This document shows, one piece after another, positions 15,009 to 21,773 of a stretch of 25,083 bases of DNA; within the stretch, counting starts at the first letter, position 1; every line of letters begins with the position of its first letter. Source of the stretch: Solirubrobacterales bacterium (lineage in GTDB: Bacteria; Actinomycetota; Thermoleophilia; Solirubrobacterales; Solirubrobacteraceae); the NCBI GenBank assembly GCA_025963955.1, contig JAOPZU010000054.1, positions 1 to 25,083 on the forward strand. The letters are read 5' to 3'. The position numbers and the translations under genes were made by a program. Below the pieces are notes generated by a model. The model saw only the letters and a program-made list of their open reading frames with translations, was not told the DNA's origin and did not search any database.

Positions 15009-15227
15009 CTACGCGTCCTTGGCTTCGACCGCAGCGCGCGCCCCGTCGAAGCCGACCTTGGTGTGGGTCCCGTCGCAAAAGGGCTTGTTCGTCGAGCCGC
15101 CGCAGCGGCAGAGGAAGACGGTGTCCTTGCCCTCTAGATCAATCGGCGTGCCGTCGTAGTCGGTCAGCGCAAGATCGCCGGCGCCGGTGACCTTGAGCGG
15201 GCCGTTCTCCAAAGCAGTGATTTCCAT
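15009..15227 (-). CDS. CDGSH iron-sulfur domain protein
   Basis: 72 residues. The CDGSH-type motif is complete: C40-R-C42, then C51-D-G-T-H55, giving the 3-Cys/1-His set that binds a [2Fe-2S] cluster in mitoNEET-like proteins. The sequence before it (ITALENGPLKVTGAGDLALTDYDG) is typical of small bacterial single-motif CDGSH proteins. The role is probably redox or cluster transfer in the cytosol; no partner is evident. The frame is open upstream to 15536, but residues before M at 15225-15227 run through the tRNA terminator and are not protein-like, so this ATG is chosen. The 13 nt before the start code AGGCTGCGCTC-ATG, identical to those before the DUF3089 gene. Confidence 0.88.
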   Translation of the reverse strand: MEITALENGPLKVTGAGDLALTDYDGTPIDLEGKDTVFLCRCGGSTNKPFCDGTHTKVGFDGARAAVEAKDA

Positions 15228-15376
15228 GAGCGCAGCCTGCTTCACCTGCGGTCCTCGCGCAAGGCGACGGTGCAAGAAGTCCGACCCGCCGCTCGTCGAC
15301 CAACGAGGCATCCCGAGATGCGAACGCCGCAGACTTGCGATCTGGACCAGAAGGAGCGGTTCCCGGTTCTCGACCA

Positions 15377-15392
15377 GGGCAGCTGGCTGCCC
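15377..15392. repeat. Perfect inverted repeat upstream of the CDGSH gene
   Basis: GGGCAGC-TG-GCTGCCC, a 7-bp perfect inverted repeat with a 2-nt centre, 150 nt upstream of the CDGSH start and 80 nt downstream of the tRNA terminator. It could be an operator or a chance GC-rich palindrome. Confidence 0.3.
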
Positions 15393-15471
15393 CACCTGCC
15401 TGCACCGTCTCGCTAGACGATCGCCGACGGGCCGCCCTCCCCGGACTCTCCCGCCGCCCCCAACAACGACA

Positions 15472-15494
15472 AAAGCCCCGCATTGCGGGGCTTT
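15472..15494 (-). terminator. Intrinsic terminator of the tRNA-Thr gene
   Basis: A perfect 10-bp stem AAAGCCCCGC / GCGGGGCTTT around a 3-nt loop, starting 7 nt after the tRNA 3' end. On the minus strand the stem runs into TTTTGTCG, a short U-tract. Confidence 0.85.
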
Positions 15495-15500
15495 CGTGAG

Positions 15501-15573
15501 AGCCGACGAGCGGATTCGAACCGCTGACCCCTTCATTACGAGTGAAGTGCTCTACCAGCTGAGCTACGTCGGC
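15501..15573 (-). tRNA. tRNA-Thr (anticodon CGU)
   Basis: Read on the minus strand it folds as a complete 73-nt cloverleaf: acceptor GCCGACG/CGTCGGC with discriminator T, D-arm GCTC...GAGC, anticodon arm CTTCA-CTCGTAA-TGAAG (anticodon CGT at 34-36, decoding ACG Thr), and T-arm AGCGG-TTCGAAT-CCGCT. CCA is not encoded. It is followed by a clear terminator and preceded 12 nt upstream by a TACGAT hexamer. Confidence 0.97.
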
Positions 15574-15585
15574 ACGACGCTGGAC

Positions 15586-15591
15586 ATCGTA
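15586..15591 (-). promoter_or_regulatory. Putative -10 hexamer TACGAT of tRNA-Thr
   Basis: TACGAT on the minus strand ends 12 nt before the mature tRNA 5' end, leaving room for a short leader. The same hexamer precedes the GntR gene. No -35 was recognised. Confidence 0.35.
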
Positions 15592-15615
15592 TCGAGCCTG
15601 CAGGAGACGGGGCTA

Positions 15616-15632
15616 CGCGACCCCCGGTCGCG
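15616..15632 (-). terminator. GC hairpin after the M19-like gene, possible terminator
   Basis: CGCGACC-CCC-GGTCGCG, a perfect 7-bp stem about 50 nt past the stop of the M19-like gene. It has no U-tract, so intrinsic termination is uncertain. Confidence 0.3.
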
Positions 15633-15680
15633 GCGCGAGCGCGGGTTGGAGCCCGTGCGCCGGCCGCGCCCCCGCTCCCC

Positions 15681-18212
15681 TCAGTACGCCCCCATCTGCA
15701 GCTGACACAACAGCGCCAGCCCGCGGTTCGTCGTCGGGTCCGCGCTGCCCGCCAGCGAGAAGCCGCGTAACGCGCCGCCGGTCTTCGACTCGATCTTGCT
15801 CGGCTGATAAGTGGGCAGCACGCTCGAGGCCTTGGCCCGCCGCACCTGCGCCACCGCCGCGCGCAGCACGCGCCCCGAGCGCGCCAGGGACGCCGTCGCG
15901 ACGCCGACCACCCGGACACGCCCACCGCGCACGCTGAAGACCTCCACACGCGACGCGGACCGCCGCCGGGTGTACACGCCCGCGCCCACGGAGCGCACCC
16001 CGCGCAACGAGCGCAGGGCACGCACGGACGACCCCACAAAGACCCGCCGCACCGATCGACCCACCGCGCGAGACCCGACCAGCACCACCTTCCCAGCTGC
16101 CGAGAGCACCGCCACGTCCGCCGCCCGCGTGTTCCCTTGACCCGCCACGCAGTAGGACCACGCCACCGTCCGCTGCTGCGGCTGTCCCGCCCGCTGCAGG
16201 AGCGCCGTCCAGTCCGCGCCGATCCGCAACGCCGGCAGTCCGGCCGACGTCAGCGCGACCCGCGGCGAGCGACAAGCACGTGACGACGGTGTCCCCGTCG
16301 CCCGCTCCCACATCTCCAGGTACGCCTCGGCGCCGCTGTTCATGTCGGCCGCCATCTGCGGGCCGCCCAGGCGGGCGAGGTCCGCGAACCAGTCCGCGTA
16401 GAGCCCGTAGTGCGCGACGCCCTCGCGGGCGTAGTCGAAGGTGCGGTCCCCCGTCTTCTGCCGGGACAGCACGACGCCGCGCCCGTCCGCGCTCTTGAAC
16501 GGATACGTCAAAGTCCCGCCGGCAGCGGCCCCAGAAACCGGCTTCGGCTGGTGCGACAACCCGCCCAGGTCCGCGCCGTAGCCCCACCCGAACTTGTACG
16601 GGGTGCTCGCCGGCCGGTAGTCCTGCCAGTCCTTCACGTAGTCCGGCGCCGCCGAGTGCCCCGGGAATGCGATCCCGCCGAGCTTCCACAGCCGCGGCCA
16701 GTTCCCCGGGTCCATCCAGCCGTGCGGCGAGATGACCCCTGAGTACTTCCGCGCCTCCAGCAGCGTGAGCGTGTCGTCGACCGCCGCCTGCGACATGTGG
16801 TCGGGATTGACGATCATCCCCTTGTCCATCATCCGCGTCACGACGTGCTTCCCCAGCGCGGTCAGGCCCTTCGTGTTGCAGTGCGGCGCCGGCGGATACA
16901 CGGGCGCCGTCCCGCCGCCCACGCCCGCCCCGCCGAACACGCCGGTCACCAGCGCGCTCAGCGCCGGCGACCCCGTCTCGATCGTGTTGTCGTGCAACCG
17001 CCCCGTGCACGTCTTCGCGTCGAAGAACGACCCGGCGCTCGCGCGGTTGGCCGCGTTGATCAGCACCCCGGTCGGCCCGCTGTCGAAGCGCACGCCGGTC
17101 AGCGGGTTGTCGTACTTGTTCAGCAGCAGCATCGACCGGATCCCGATGTCGTGCATCTCGTCCAGGTCCTTGTCGACCTTCGCCTGCGAGCACGTCGGCT
17201 GATCGGCGCTGCGGCAGTCGAACGGCTCGGAGATCTCGATCTCCAGCAGGACCGCCATCTTCCCGGCGTTGATCGCCCGCCGCGCCTGCTGCGGATCGGT
17301 GACGATCTCCATGAAGCCCTTGCCCGGCCCGCCCGCCTGCGCGTCGACGTACTTCTGCAGCTCGCGCATGTCCCGCACGGCGCGCCGCACGGTGTCCATC
17401 TCGTTGCAGTTGGTCTCCTTCACCGCCTGCAACTCGCAGAGCACACGGTTCTCGTTGACGCCCATCACCATCATCCGCAGGCCGCCGGCCCACGCGCGCT
17501 GGATCCAGCGCCAGTACGTCCCCTCGTAGGTCAGGTTGTCCCGGGAGAACGACGCGAGCTTCGGGAAGCCCGAGGTGTCGTGCGGCTGCGCGGGGTTGCC
17601 GTAGTTGAAGAAGTTCTGGAACGGGGCGTCGACGCCCTGCGGCCCCTCGACGCTCGCGCAGTCCGGCAGCGCGTAGGCGATCCCGTACTTGTGCCACGGC
17701 CGCCCGCAGTGGAACCTGCCCCCGAAGTACTCGTAGGTCATCCAGTGCATGTGGCCCTCGACGATCCCGTTCACGGTCCCGTAGGAGAGCGCGGGCCCGG
17801 GGACGTTCGTCGCGTCCAGCGGCGCCTCGGGGTAGACGGCGCAGCCGTCCGCCGGGACCGGCGTGATGGTGACGGCCCGGCCCCCTGCGAGCTTCGGCGT
17901 GAGCGTCAGGGCGCCGCCCGTCGCCTCGCTGGCCACCCACTCGGCCGCGAGCGACGGCTCCGGCGCCACCCCGGCGTCCTCGCCCGCCCTGGCCACGATG
18001 AAGGTGCGGTCGGGCAGGTACAGCAGGTACTCCCCGAGCGTCGTGGCCTGGAAGCGCACGTGCTGGCCGCCCGGCAGGCCGGGCAGCGCGTAGCAGCCGC
18101 CGGCGTAGGCGTAGCGGTCCGGGGGACCCGCGGCTCCCGCGGCGCTCGCGGTGGACCCCAGCGCCAGCAGCGCGAGGAGCCCGGCAATGAATCGCATTCC
18201 GTGCTTTCTCAT
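15681..18212 (-). CDS. Large secreted metallohydrolase-like protein, related to peptidase family M19 (membrane dipeptidase fold)
   Basis: 843 residues with a signal peptide (MRFIAGLLALLALGSTASAAGAAG). Residues about 30-135 form a beta-rich N-terminal part. The catalytic-like region (about 145-620) carries a likely metal set in M19 order: H154-M-H156, E324/E326 (VLLEIEIS), H472 (VNPDHMSQAAVDDTL), H497 (SGVISPHGW) and D548 (GYGADLGG). Classical M19 has H-x-D at the first site, so H-x-H is a variation. The C-terminal ~180 residues are Arg/Val-rich and beta-like. It is twice the usual M19 length. Substrate unknown. Start: TAGGGT lies 10 nt before the ATG at 18212; the ATG five codons later (18197) is an alternative. 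It is transcribed toward tRNA-Thr and follows the DUF3089 gene by 45 nt. Confidence 0.75.
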   Translation of the reverse strand: MRKHGMRFIAGLLALLALGSTASAAGAAGPPDRYAYAGGCYALPGLPGGQHVRFQATTLGEYLLYLPDRTFIVARAGEDAGVAPEPSLAAEWVASEATGGALTLTPKLAGGRAVTITPVPADGCAVYPEAPLDATNVPGPALSYGTVNGIVEGHMHWMTYEYFGGRFHCGRPWHKYGIAYALPDCASVEGPQGVDAPFQNFFNYGNPAQPHDTSGFPKLASFSRDNLTYEGTYWRWIQRAWAGGLRMMVMGVNENRVLCELQAVKETNCNEMDTVRRAVRDMRELQKYVDAQAGGPGKGFMEIVTDPQQARRAINAGKMAVLLEIEISEPFDCRSADQPTCSQAKVDKDLDEMHDIGIRSMLLLNKYDNPLTGVRFDSGPTGVLINAANRASAGSFFDAKTCTGRLHDNTIETGSPALSALVTGVFGGAGVGGGTAPVYPPAPHCNTKGLTALGKHVVTRMMDKGMIVNPDHMSQAAVDDTLTLLEARKYSGVISPHGWMDPGNWPRLWKLGGIAFPGHSAAPDYVKDWQDYRPASTPYKFGWGYGADLGGLSHQPKPVSGAAAGGTLTYPFKSADGRGVVLSRQKTGDRTFDYAREGVAHYGLYADWFADLARLGGPQMAADMNSGAEAYLEMWERATGTPSSRACRSPRVALTSAGLPALRIGADWTALLQRAGQPQQRTVAWSYCVAGQGNTRAADVAVLSAAGKVVLVGSRAVGRSVRRVFVGSSVRALRSLRGVRSVGAGVYTRRRSASRVEVFSVRGGRVRVVGVATASLARSGRVLRAAVAQVRRAKASSVLPTYQPSKIESKTGGALRGFSLAGSADPTTNRGLALLCQLQMGAY

Positions 18213-18222
18213 CCCGCTCGCG

Positions 18223-18228
18223 ACCCTA
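18223..18228 (-). promoter_or_regulatory. Putative -10 hexamer TAGGGT of the M19-like gene
   Basis: TAGGGT on the minus strand, 10 nt before the ATG at 18212. It suggests the gene has its own promoter although the DUF3089 gene is just upstream. Confidence 0.3.
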
Positions 18229-18257
18229 ACCGGAGCGGGCGACCCCGTGCGCGCCGT

Positions 18258-19709
18258 TCAGCGGCAGCGCCGCAGGGTGCGGGTCAGCGTCCGCACGCGG
18301 CCGTCGTTCAGCGTCGCGATGACGCGCACGGAGGTGGCGCCGGTGCGCTTCAGGCGGGCGGCAGGGATGCGGACCGCGAACGGGCTCGTGCGGTCGCGCG
18401 CCACACGTAGCCCGCCGATGCGGAGCTCGAGCGCGCGGACCTGCGCGCGGCCGGTGCCGGAGAGCCGGAGCGTGACCGCGGTCCGGACGCAGCGCTTCGG
18501 CCCCGTGAGCGCGAGCTGCGGCGCGGCGGCGGGCGTCGCCGTCGCGAGGTACGCCGCGGTCTGCCGGTCGACGACCGCCTGCAGCTCCCCGAGCGCGCCG
18601 TTGACGTCGACCAGGTGCAGGCCCCAGGACGGGTACGGGAACGCGTTCAGGTGCCGCGCGCCCGGCAGCGGCCGCACCTTCAGCACGTGCGCGCCGCCGA
18701 TCCGCGCGCAGCGTCCGGTGTAGCGGTCGGGCGGCTGGACCCAGGGCGTGGGGGCACTCGGCGGCACGCCGCCGTAGACCACGGCGATGCCCGCGGCGAG
18801 CGTTCCGGGCGCGAACATCTTCGTGGGCACGTAGGTGTGGAACGGCGTCTCGGCGTTGTCGGCCAGCGAGGCCGGGTTGGTGCACGCGACTTCGGTTCCC
18901 GGCTTGGTCACCAGGCCGGAGACACGGTCGGGCCCGGGCGTCGTGCGCCCGAAGACCGAGTCCGGCGGCGGGTCGTCCAAGTAGGTGGAGAAGGCGACGA
19001 CGCAGCTCGTCTGCCCGTCCTTCGTGCACAGCGGGACGTTCTCGAAGTCCCCGCCGCGGTCGCTGCCGGCCTTCACCGTCACGTTGCCGCCGAGCAGCAG
19101 CGCCGACACCAACTGCTTGCGGAGCGCGGGGTCCGGATCGATCTGGTCGTGGATCAGGCGGCGCAGGACGCCCGTCCCCTGCGAGTGCCCGATGAGCACG
19201 ATCCCCCGCCCGTGGTTCTCGTGCGCGAGGTAGTCCTTCCACGCGGCGAGCACGTCGTCGTACGCGATCTTCCGCGTCGCGTCGGTGAAGCCGCCGTCGA
19301 AGATGCTGGCGAGCGTCAGCTGCCGGTAGATCGGCGCAAAGACGCGGCACTGCTGCTGGAAGCGCGACGCCTGGTAGAGCGCGATCGACTGCTCCTCCGG
19401 CTCGTTCGCCTTCGTCGCGTTCGGACCGAGCTGGTTGGAGACGGTCGGGTAGACGTAGAAGCAGTCGACGGGCGGGTTCTTCGGGACGGGCGGGTCCTCG
19501 ACCTTCGTGCTGCCGTCCGGCTCCTGGATCGTCGTCTTCAGGCTGCCGTCGCACGCGTCGTCCGGGATGGCGGGGTGGCAGAGCCATAGGGTCTGCGCGG
19601 TCGTCGCCGCGGCTGCCTGCGCGTGGGCGGGCGCACCCGTGCAGAGCAGCGTCGCGACGAGCGCGAGCAGCAGGGAGCAGCGCGGGCGGGGGACAGGACG
19701 CCGGGACAT
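18258..19709 (-). CDS. DUF3089 family secreted esterase/lipase-like protein with C-terminal Ig-like domain
   Basis: 483 residues. Signal peptide at 1-30 (LLLALVATLLCTGAPAHA). Residues about 40-390 match DUF3089 alpha/beta hydrolases: WLCHP, VDCFYVYPTVS (81-91), FAPIYRQLT (124-132), the nucleophile elbow GHSQG (174-178, S176), and a late WGLHLVDVNGAL whose His is a candidate triad member. Residues about 400-483 form an Ig-like tail (QLALTGPKRC...LTRTLRRCR) common on exported actinobacterial enzymes. It probably hydrolyses esters outside the cell; substrate unknown. The ATG at 19707-19709 is preceded by TAGGCT at 6 nt and has no good Shine-Dalgarno. The gene is divergent from the broken membrane-protein gene. 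Confidence 0.87.
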   Translation of the reverse strand: MSRRPVPRPRCSLLLALVATLLCTGAPAHAQAAAATTAQTLWLCHPAIPDDACDGSLKTTIQEPDGSTKVEDPPVPKNPPVDCFYVYPTVSNQLGPNATKANEPEEQSIALYQASRFQQQCRVFAPIYRQLTLASIFDGGFTDATRKIAYDDVLAAWKDYLAHENHGRGIVLIGHSQGTGVLRRLIHDQIDPDPALRKQLVSALLLGGNVTVKAGSDRGGDFENVPLCTKDGQTSCVVAFSTYLDDPPPDSVFGRTTPGPDRVSGLVTKPGTEVACTNPASLADNAETPFHTYVPTKMFAPGTLAAGIAVVYGGVPPSAPTPWVQPPDRYTGRCARIGGAHVLKVRPLPGARHLNAFPYPSWGLHLVDVNGALGELQAVVDRQTAAYLATATPAAAPQLALTGPKRCVRTAVTLRLSGTGRAQVRALELRIGGLRVARDRTSPFAVRIPAARLKRTGATSVRVIATLNDGRVRTLTRTLRRCR

Positions 19710-19715
19710 GAGCGC

Positions 19716-19721
19716 AGCCTA
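19716..19721 (-). promoter_or_regulatory. Putative -10 hexamer TAGGCT of the DUF3089 gene
   Basis: TAGGCT on the minus strand followed by GCGCTC and the ATG, a textbook leaderless arrangement. Confidence 0.45.
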
Positions 19722-19755
19722 AGCAGGCCGGGGAGCCGCACGCCAGGGTCCGGCG

Positions 19756-19761
19756 TATGTT
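19756..19761 (+). promoter_or_regulatory. Putative -10 hexamer TATGTT of the membrane-protein gene
   Basis: TATGTT followed by 7 nt and the ATG at 19769. It overlaps the upstream in-frame ATG at 19757, favouring the downstream start. Confidence 0.4.
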
Positions 19762-19768
19762 CGGGCAC

Positions 19769-20699
19769 ATGGACGCACCCCCCTCGCTCATAGCCCGGTC
19801 CGGGACGGTCTCCTTCGCCTTCGACGGGGACGACTCCGCGGCCGACCTGGAGATCGTCGTGCGCGCGGCCGACGGGCGCGAGGGACGGCTGGAGTTGAGC
19901 GTCCCGGTGGCGCCGCCGGCGGGTGCCGTCCCCGCGCTGGCGCTGCTCGCGAGCCGGACGATCAGCGCGGAGGCCGACGGTTCCCCCCTGTTGGCGTTGG
20001 CTGACCCTCGGGGAGCAGATCGCCGAGGGCGACTACGGGGTGGACCGCGTCCGCTTCGACGCCGTCGCGCAGGACGGGACGCTGCCGTACGCGCTCAGCG
20101 GCCGAGTGCTGGACGACGACGGCGCGTACGTCGGGCCGCTCGCGGTGCGCGGGCGGCTGACGCTCGACACCTCACCGCCCGAGCCGCCGCCCGCGCGCAC
20201 GCCGCGGCGCCTGGGACGCCGGCTGCTCGTGTCCGTCCTGGCGATCGTGGCGTTGCTCGCGGTGGGCGCCGCGCTCGACGCTCGGGACGACGACGAGGCG
20301 GACGGCCCCGGCCGGTTCGCGCGGCAGCTCTTCGCGGCGGGCACGACGAGCCGCGCGCCGCGCGCGTTCCACGTCCGCGTGGGCGCCACGCGCGGCGGCT
20401 GCACGGTGACCGCCCCGCGGAACGGCGACCTGGACGACTTCCGCCGGCTGCTCGACGACCCGGCAAACCCGGCGAAGGTCCACATCCAGCTGGACACGGA
20501 CGTCCTGAGCGGGCGGTGCGGGAGCACCGAGCACGCGCTGCTGGCCGGCCGCGAGGGCAAGCTCAGCGAGCTCATCGTCATCCGTCGCCCGGCGGGCGGC
20601 GCCTGGCAGCGCGACGCCGAGAGCCCGTGTCCCGGCTTCCCCCGCGCGCTGGCCCAGCCGTCGCTGTGGGACATCGACACGAGCTACTGCCCGCGCTGA
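19769..20699 (+). pseudogene. Single-pass membrane protein gene of unknown function, apparently frameshifted at a C6 run
   Basis: Two adjoining frames each look truly coding. From 19769 the first reads SFAFDGDDSAADLEIVVRAADG to ALLASRTISAEADG, then degrades into Arg/Gly-rich noise. From about 19990 another frame reads LTLGEQIAEGDYGVDRVRFDAVAQDG, a Pro-rich linker, a transmembrane segment LLVSVLAIVALLAVGAAL, and a Cys-containing outer domain ending SLWDIDTSYCPR before TGA at 20697-20699. Removing one C from CCCCCC (19983-19988) joins them into about 309 residues (EADGSPCWRWLTLGEQ). So this is either an assembly/sequencing error or a real frameshift. I do not recognise the family. The layout suggests a cytosolic beta-rich N-domain, one membrane helix and a small extracellular C-domain. 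If intact it is an ordinary gene. Confidence 0.6.
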
Positions 20700-20786
20700 G
20701 CGAGGCGGTGGCGCACGTTCGGTGGCCTCTGGACACCGGACGTGCGCCACCACCGCCACCGCCCTGCCGTCCGCGCACGAACCCGC

Positions 20787-20797
20787 GATTGGATCCA
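20787..20797. repeat. Partial copy of the GATTGGATCCA operator-like element
   Basis: GATTGGATCCA repeats the first 11 nt of the palindrome at 20854-20867, 67 nt upstream; the inner TTGGATCCA part is near-palindromic but the right flank is CCCC. It lies in the 223-bp convergent gap between the membrane-protein gene and the GntR gene, which otherwise holds no coding frame I can support. Confidence 0.4.
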
Positions 20798-20853
20798 CCC
20801 CGTACACACGGTCCAGGGTCATTTAGACGCTGGTCCAAACTCGGTTGCGGGCT

Positions 20854-20867
20854 GATTGGATCCAATC
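20854..20867. promoter_or_regulatory. Perfect 14-bp palindrome containing ATTGGATCCAAT, operator candidate for a GntR/FCD regulator
   Basis: GATTGGATCCAATC is fully self-complementary. Its 12-bp core equals, as I recall, the operator of Caulobacter VanR, itself a GntR/FCD repressor. On the plus strand it lies between TTGCGG (20844-20849) and TATCTT (20868-20873), 18 nt apart, as an operator within a promoter spacer would. It is 56 nt past the stop of the GntR gene, in a convergent gap. Confidence 0.5.
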
Positions 20868-20892
20868 TATCTTCGGCGGCGTGCCCGCCCCT

Positions 20893-20909
20893 ACGCCTTC
20901 CCGAGGCGT
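20893..20909 (-). terminator. Hairpin behind the GntR gene, weak terminator candidate
   Basis: ACGCCT-TCCCG-AGGCGT forms a perfect 6-bp stem 13 nt beyond the GntR stop. No U-tract follows on the minus strand. Confidence 0.3.
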
Positions 20910-20922
20910 CCAGAACCAGCCG

Positions 20923-21702
20923 CTAGGAGTCCGCGTCGCCCCGCGCCGGCAGTCCCGCCAGCAGCCGGTCGTTCGCCGCTCGCGCCTCGGTGTCGAGCGT
21001 CTCCTCGTTGCGGCGGCTGAACCAGCGCGCGACGAGGTCCCCGGCGTGCAGCACGTGGTGGTGCATGGCCGCGCGGGCGGCGGCCGGGTCGCGGCGCTCG
21101 ATGCCGTCCAGGACCGCGGCGTGCTCGGCGATGTTCTCCGCCATGAGGCTCGGCTCCTCGACCAGCGGCGAGCCGGAGAGGGACCGCGGCATTGCCCGCT
21201 GGATGTCGAGGATGAGCTCGCGCAGGCGCCGGTTGCCCGAGGCCCCGTGGATGGCGGAGTGGAAGCGGTCGTTCGCGCGCTCCCATTCGTCCCGGGCGCG
21301 ATCGGCCACGCGCTCCCCACGCTCCAGCGCCGCGAAGCGCGTCCCGGCGCTGTCGAACAGCCCCTGCGCCTCGCGCAGCTCGTCCAGCCAGCCCCGGTCC
21401 TCGCGGCCGGCGGCGAGCTCGGCGGCCAGGCCCTCGAGCTCCGCCCGCACGAGGTAGCTGTCGAGGATCTCGCGGAGCGTCGGGCCCCGGACGAGCGCGC
21501 CGCGGTTGGGCACGAGCTCGACGACGCCGGCCGCCTGCAGCATGCGGATCGCCTCGCGGATCGGCATGCGCGAGACCCCGAACTCCTCGGCGAGCGCCTC
21601 CTGGCGCAGCCACGACCCGACGGCGATCTCGCCGCGCACGATACGGGCCCGGATCTCCTCGGCGACGGTCTCCGCCCGCGCCGCCGGGCGCCCCGTGCTC
21701 AT
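20923..21702 (-). CDS. GntR family transcriptional regulator with FCD (FadR C-terminal) domain
   Basis: 259 residues. Residues about 12-75 are a winged helix-turn-helix (EEIRARIVRGEIAVGSWLRQEALAEEFGVSRMPIREAIRMLQAAGVVEL). Residues about 78-225 form an all-helical FCD effector domain. Its metal/ligand residues are present: D145 and H148 (ANDRFH), H194 (AEHAAVL) and H216 (MHHHV). FCD regulators usually repress and let go on binding a small carboxylate or related metabolite. It is divergent from the permease-UAAP1-UAAP2-carboxylase operon with 71 nt between starts, so that operon is the likely target; guanidine, urea or carboxyguanidine could be the ligand (inference). TACGAT lies 6 nt before the ATG, with an inverted repeat directly upstream of it, suggesting autoregulation. 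Confidence 0.92.
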   Translation of the reverse strand: MSTGRPAARAETVAEEIRARIVRGEIAVGSWLRQEALAEEFGVSRMPIREAIRMLQAAGVVELVPNRGALVRGPTLREILDSYLVRAELEGLAAELAAGREDRGWLDELREAQGLFDSAGTRFAALERGERVADRARDEWERANDRFHSAIHGASGNRRLRELILDIQRAMPRSLSGSPLVEEPSLMAENIAEHAAVLDGIERRDPAAARAAMHHHVLHAGDLVARWFSRRNEETLDTEARAANDRLLAGLPARGDADS

Positions 21703-21708
21703 CGCCCG

Positions 21709-21714
21709 ATCGTA
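21709..21714 (-). promoter_or_regulatory. Putative -10 hexamer TACGAT of the GntR gene
   Basis: TACGAT on the minus strand, 6 nt before the ATG, as expected for a leaderless gene. The operator-like repeat at 21717-21727 begins 2 nt upstream. Confidence 0.4.
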
Positions 21715-21716
21715 CT

Positions 21717-21727
21717 TCGGAGTCCGA
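21717..21727. promoter_or_regulatory. Inverted repeat TCGGA-G-TCCGA in the divergent GntR/permease promoter
   Basis: A perfect 5+1+5 inverted repeat in the 71-bp gap between divergent starts. It sits next to the GntR -10 candidate and about 10 nt upstream of TAATGA (21737-21742), a possible permease -10. It is the natural operator candidate for the GntR protein at this locus. It shares a GGA/TCC core with the ATTGGATCCAAT palindrome but with different spacing. Confidence 0.4.
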
Positions 21728-21773
21728 CCAAACGGCTAATGACCCCCCGCCCCCAGACCGAGAGGCTGACCGC

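Noticed and set aside
15009..15536. 175-residue form of the CDGSH protein
   Set aside because: The extra N-terminus runs through the tRNA terminator and partly into tRNA-Thr, and is not protein-like; start set at 15227.
21703..21773. Guanidine (ykkC-type) riboswitch before the permease
   Set aside because: Only 71 nt separate the divergent starts, and I see no ykkC-like stems; an inverted repeat and GntR gene explain control better.
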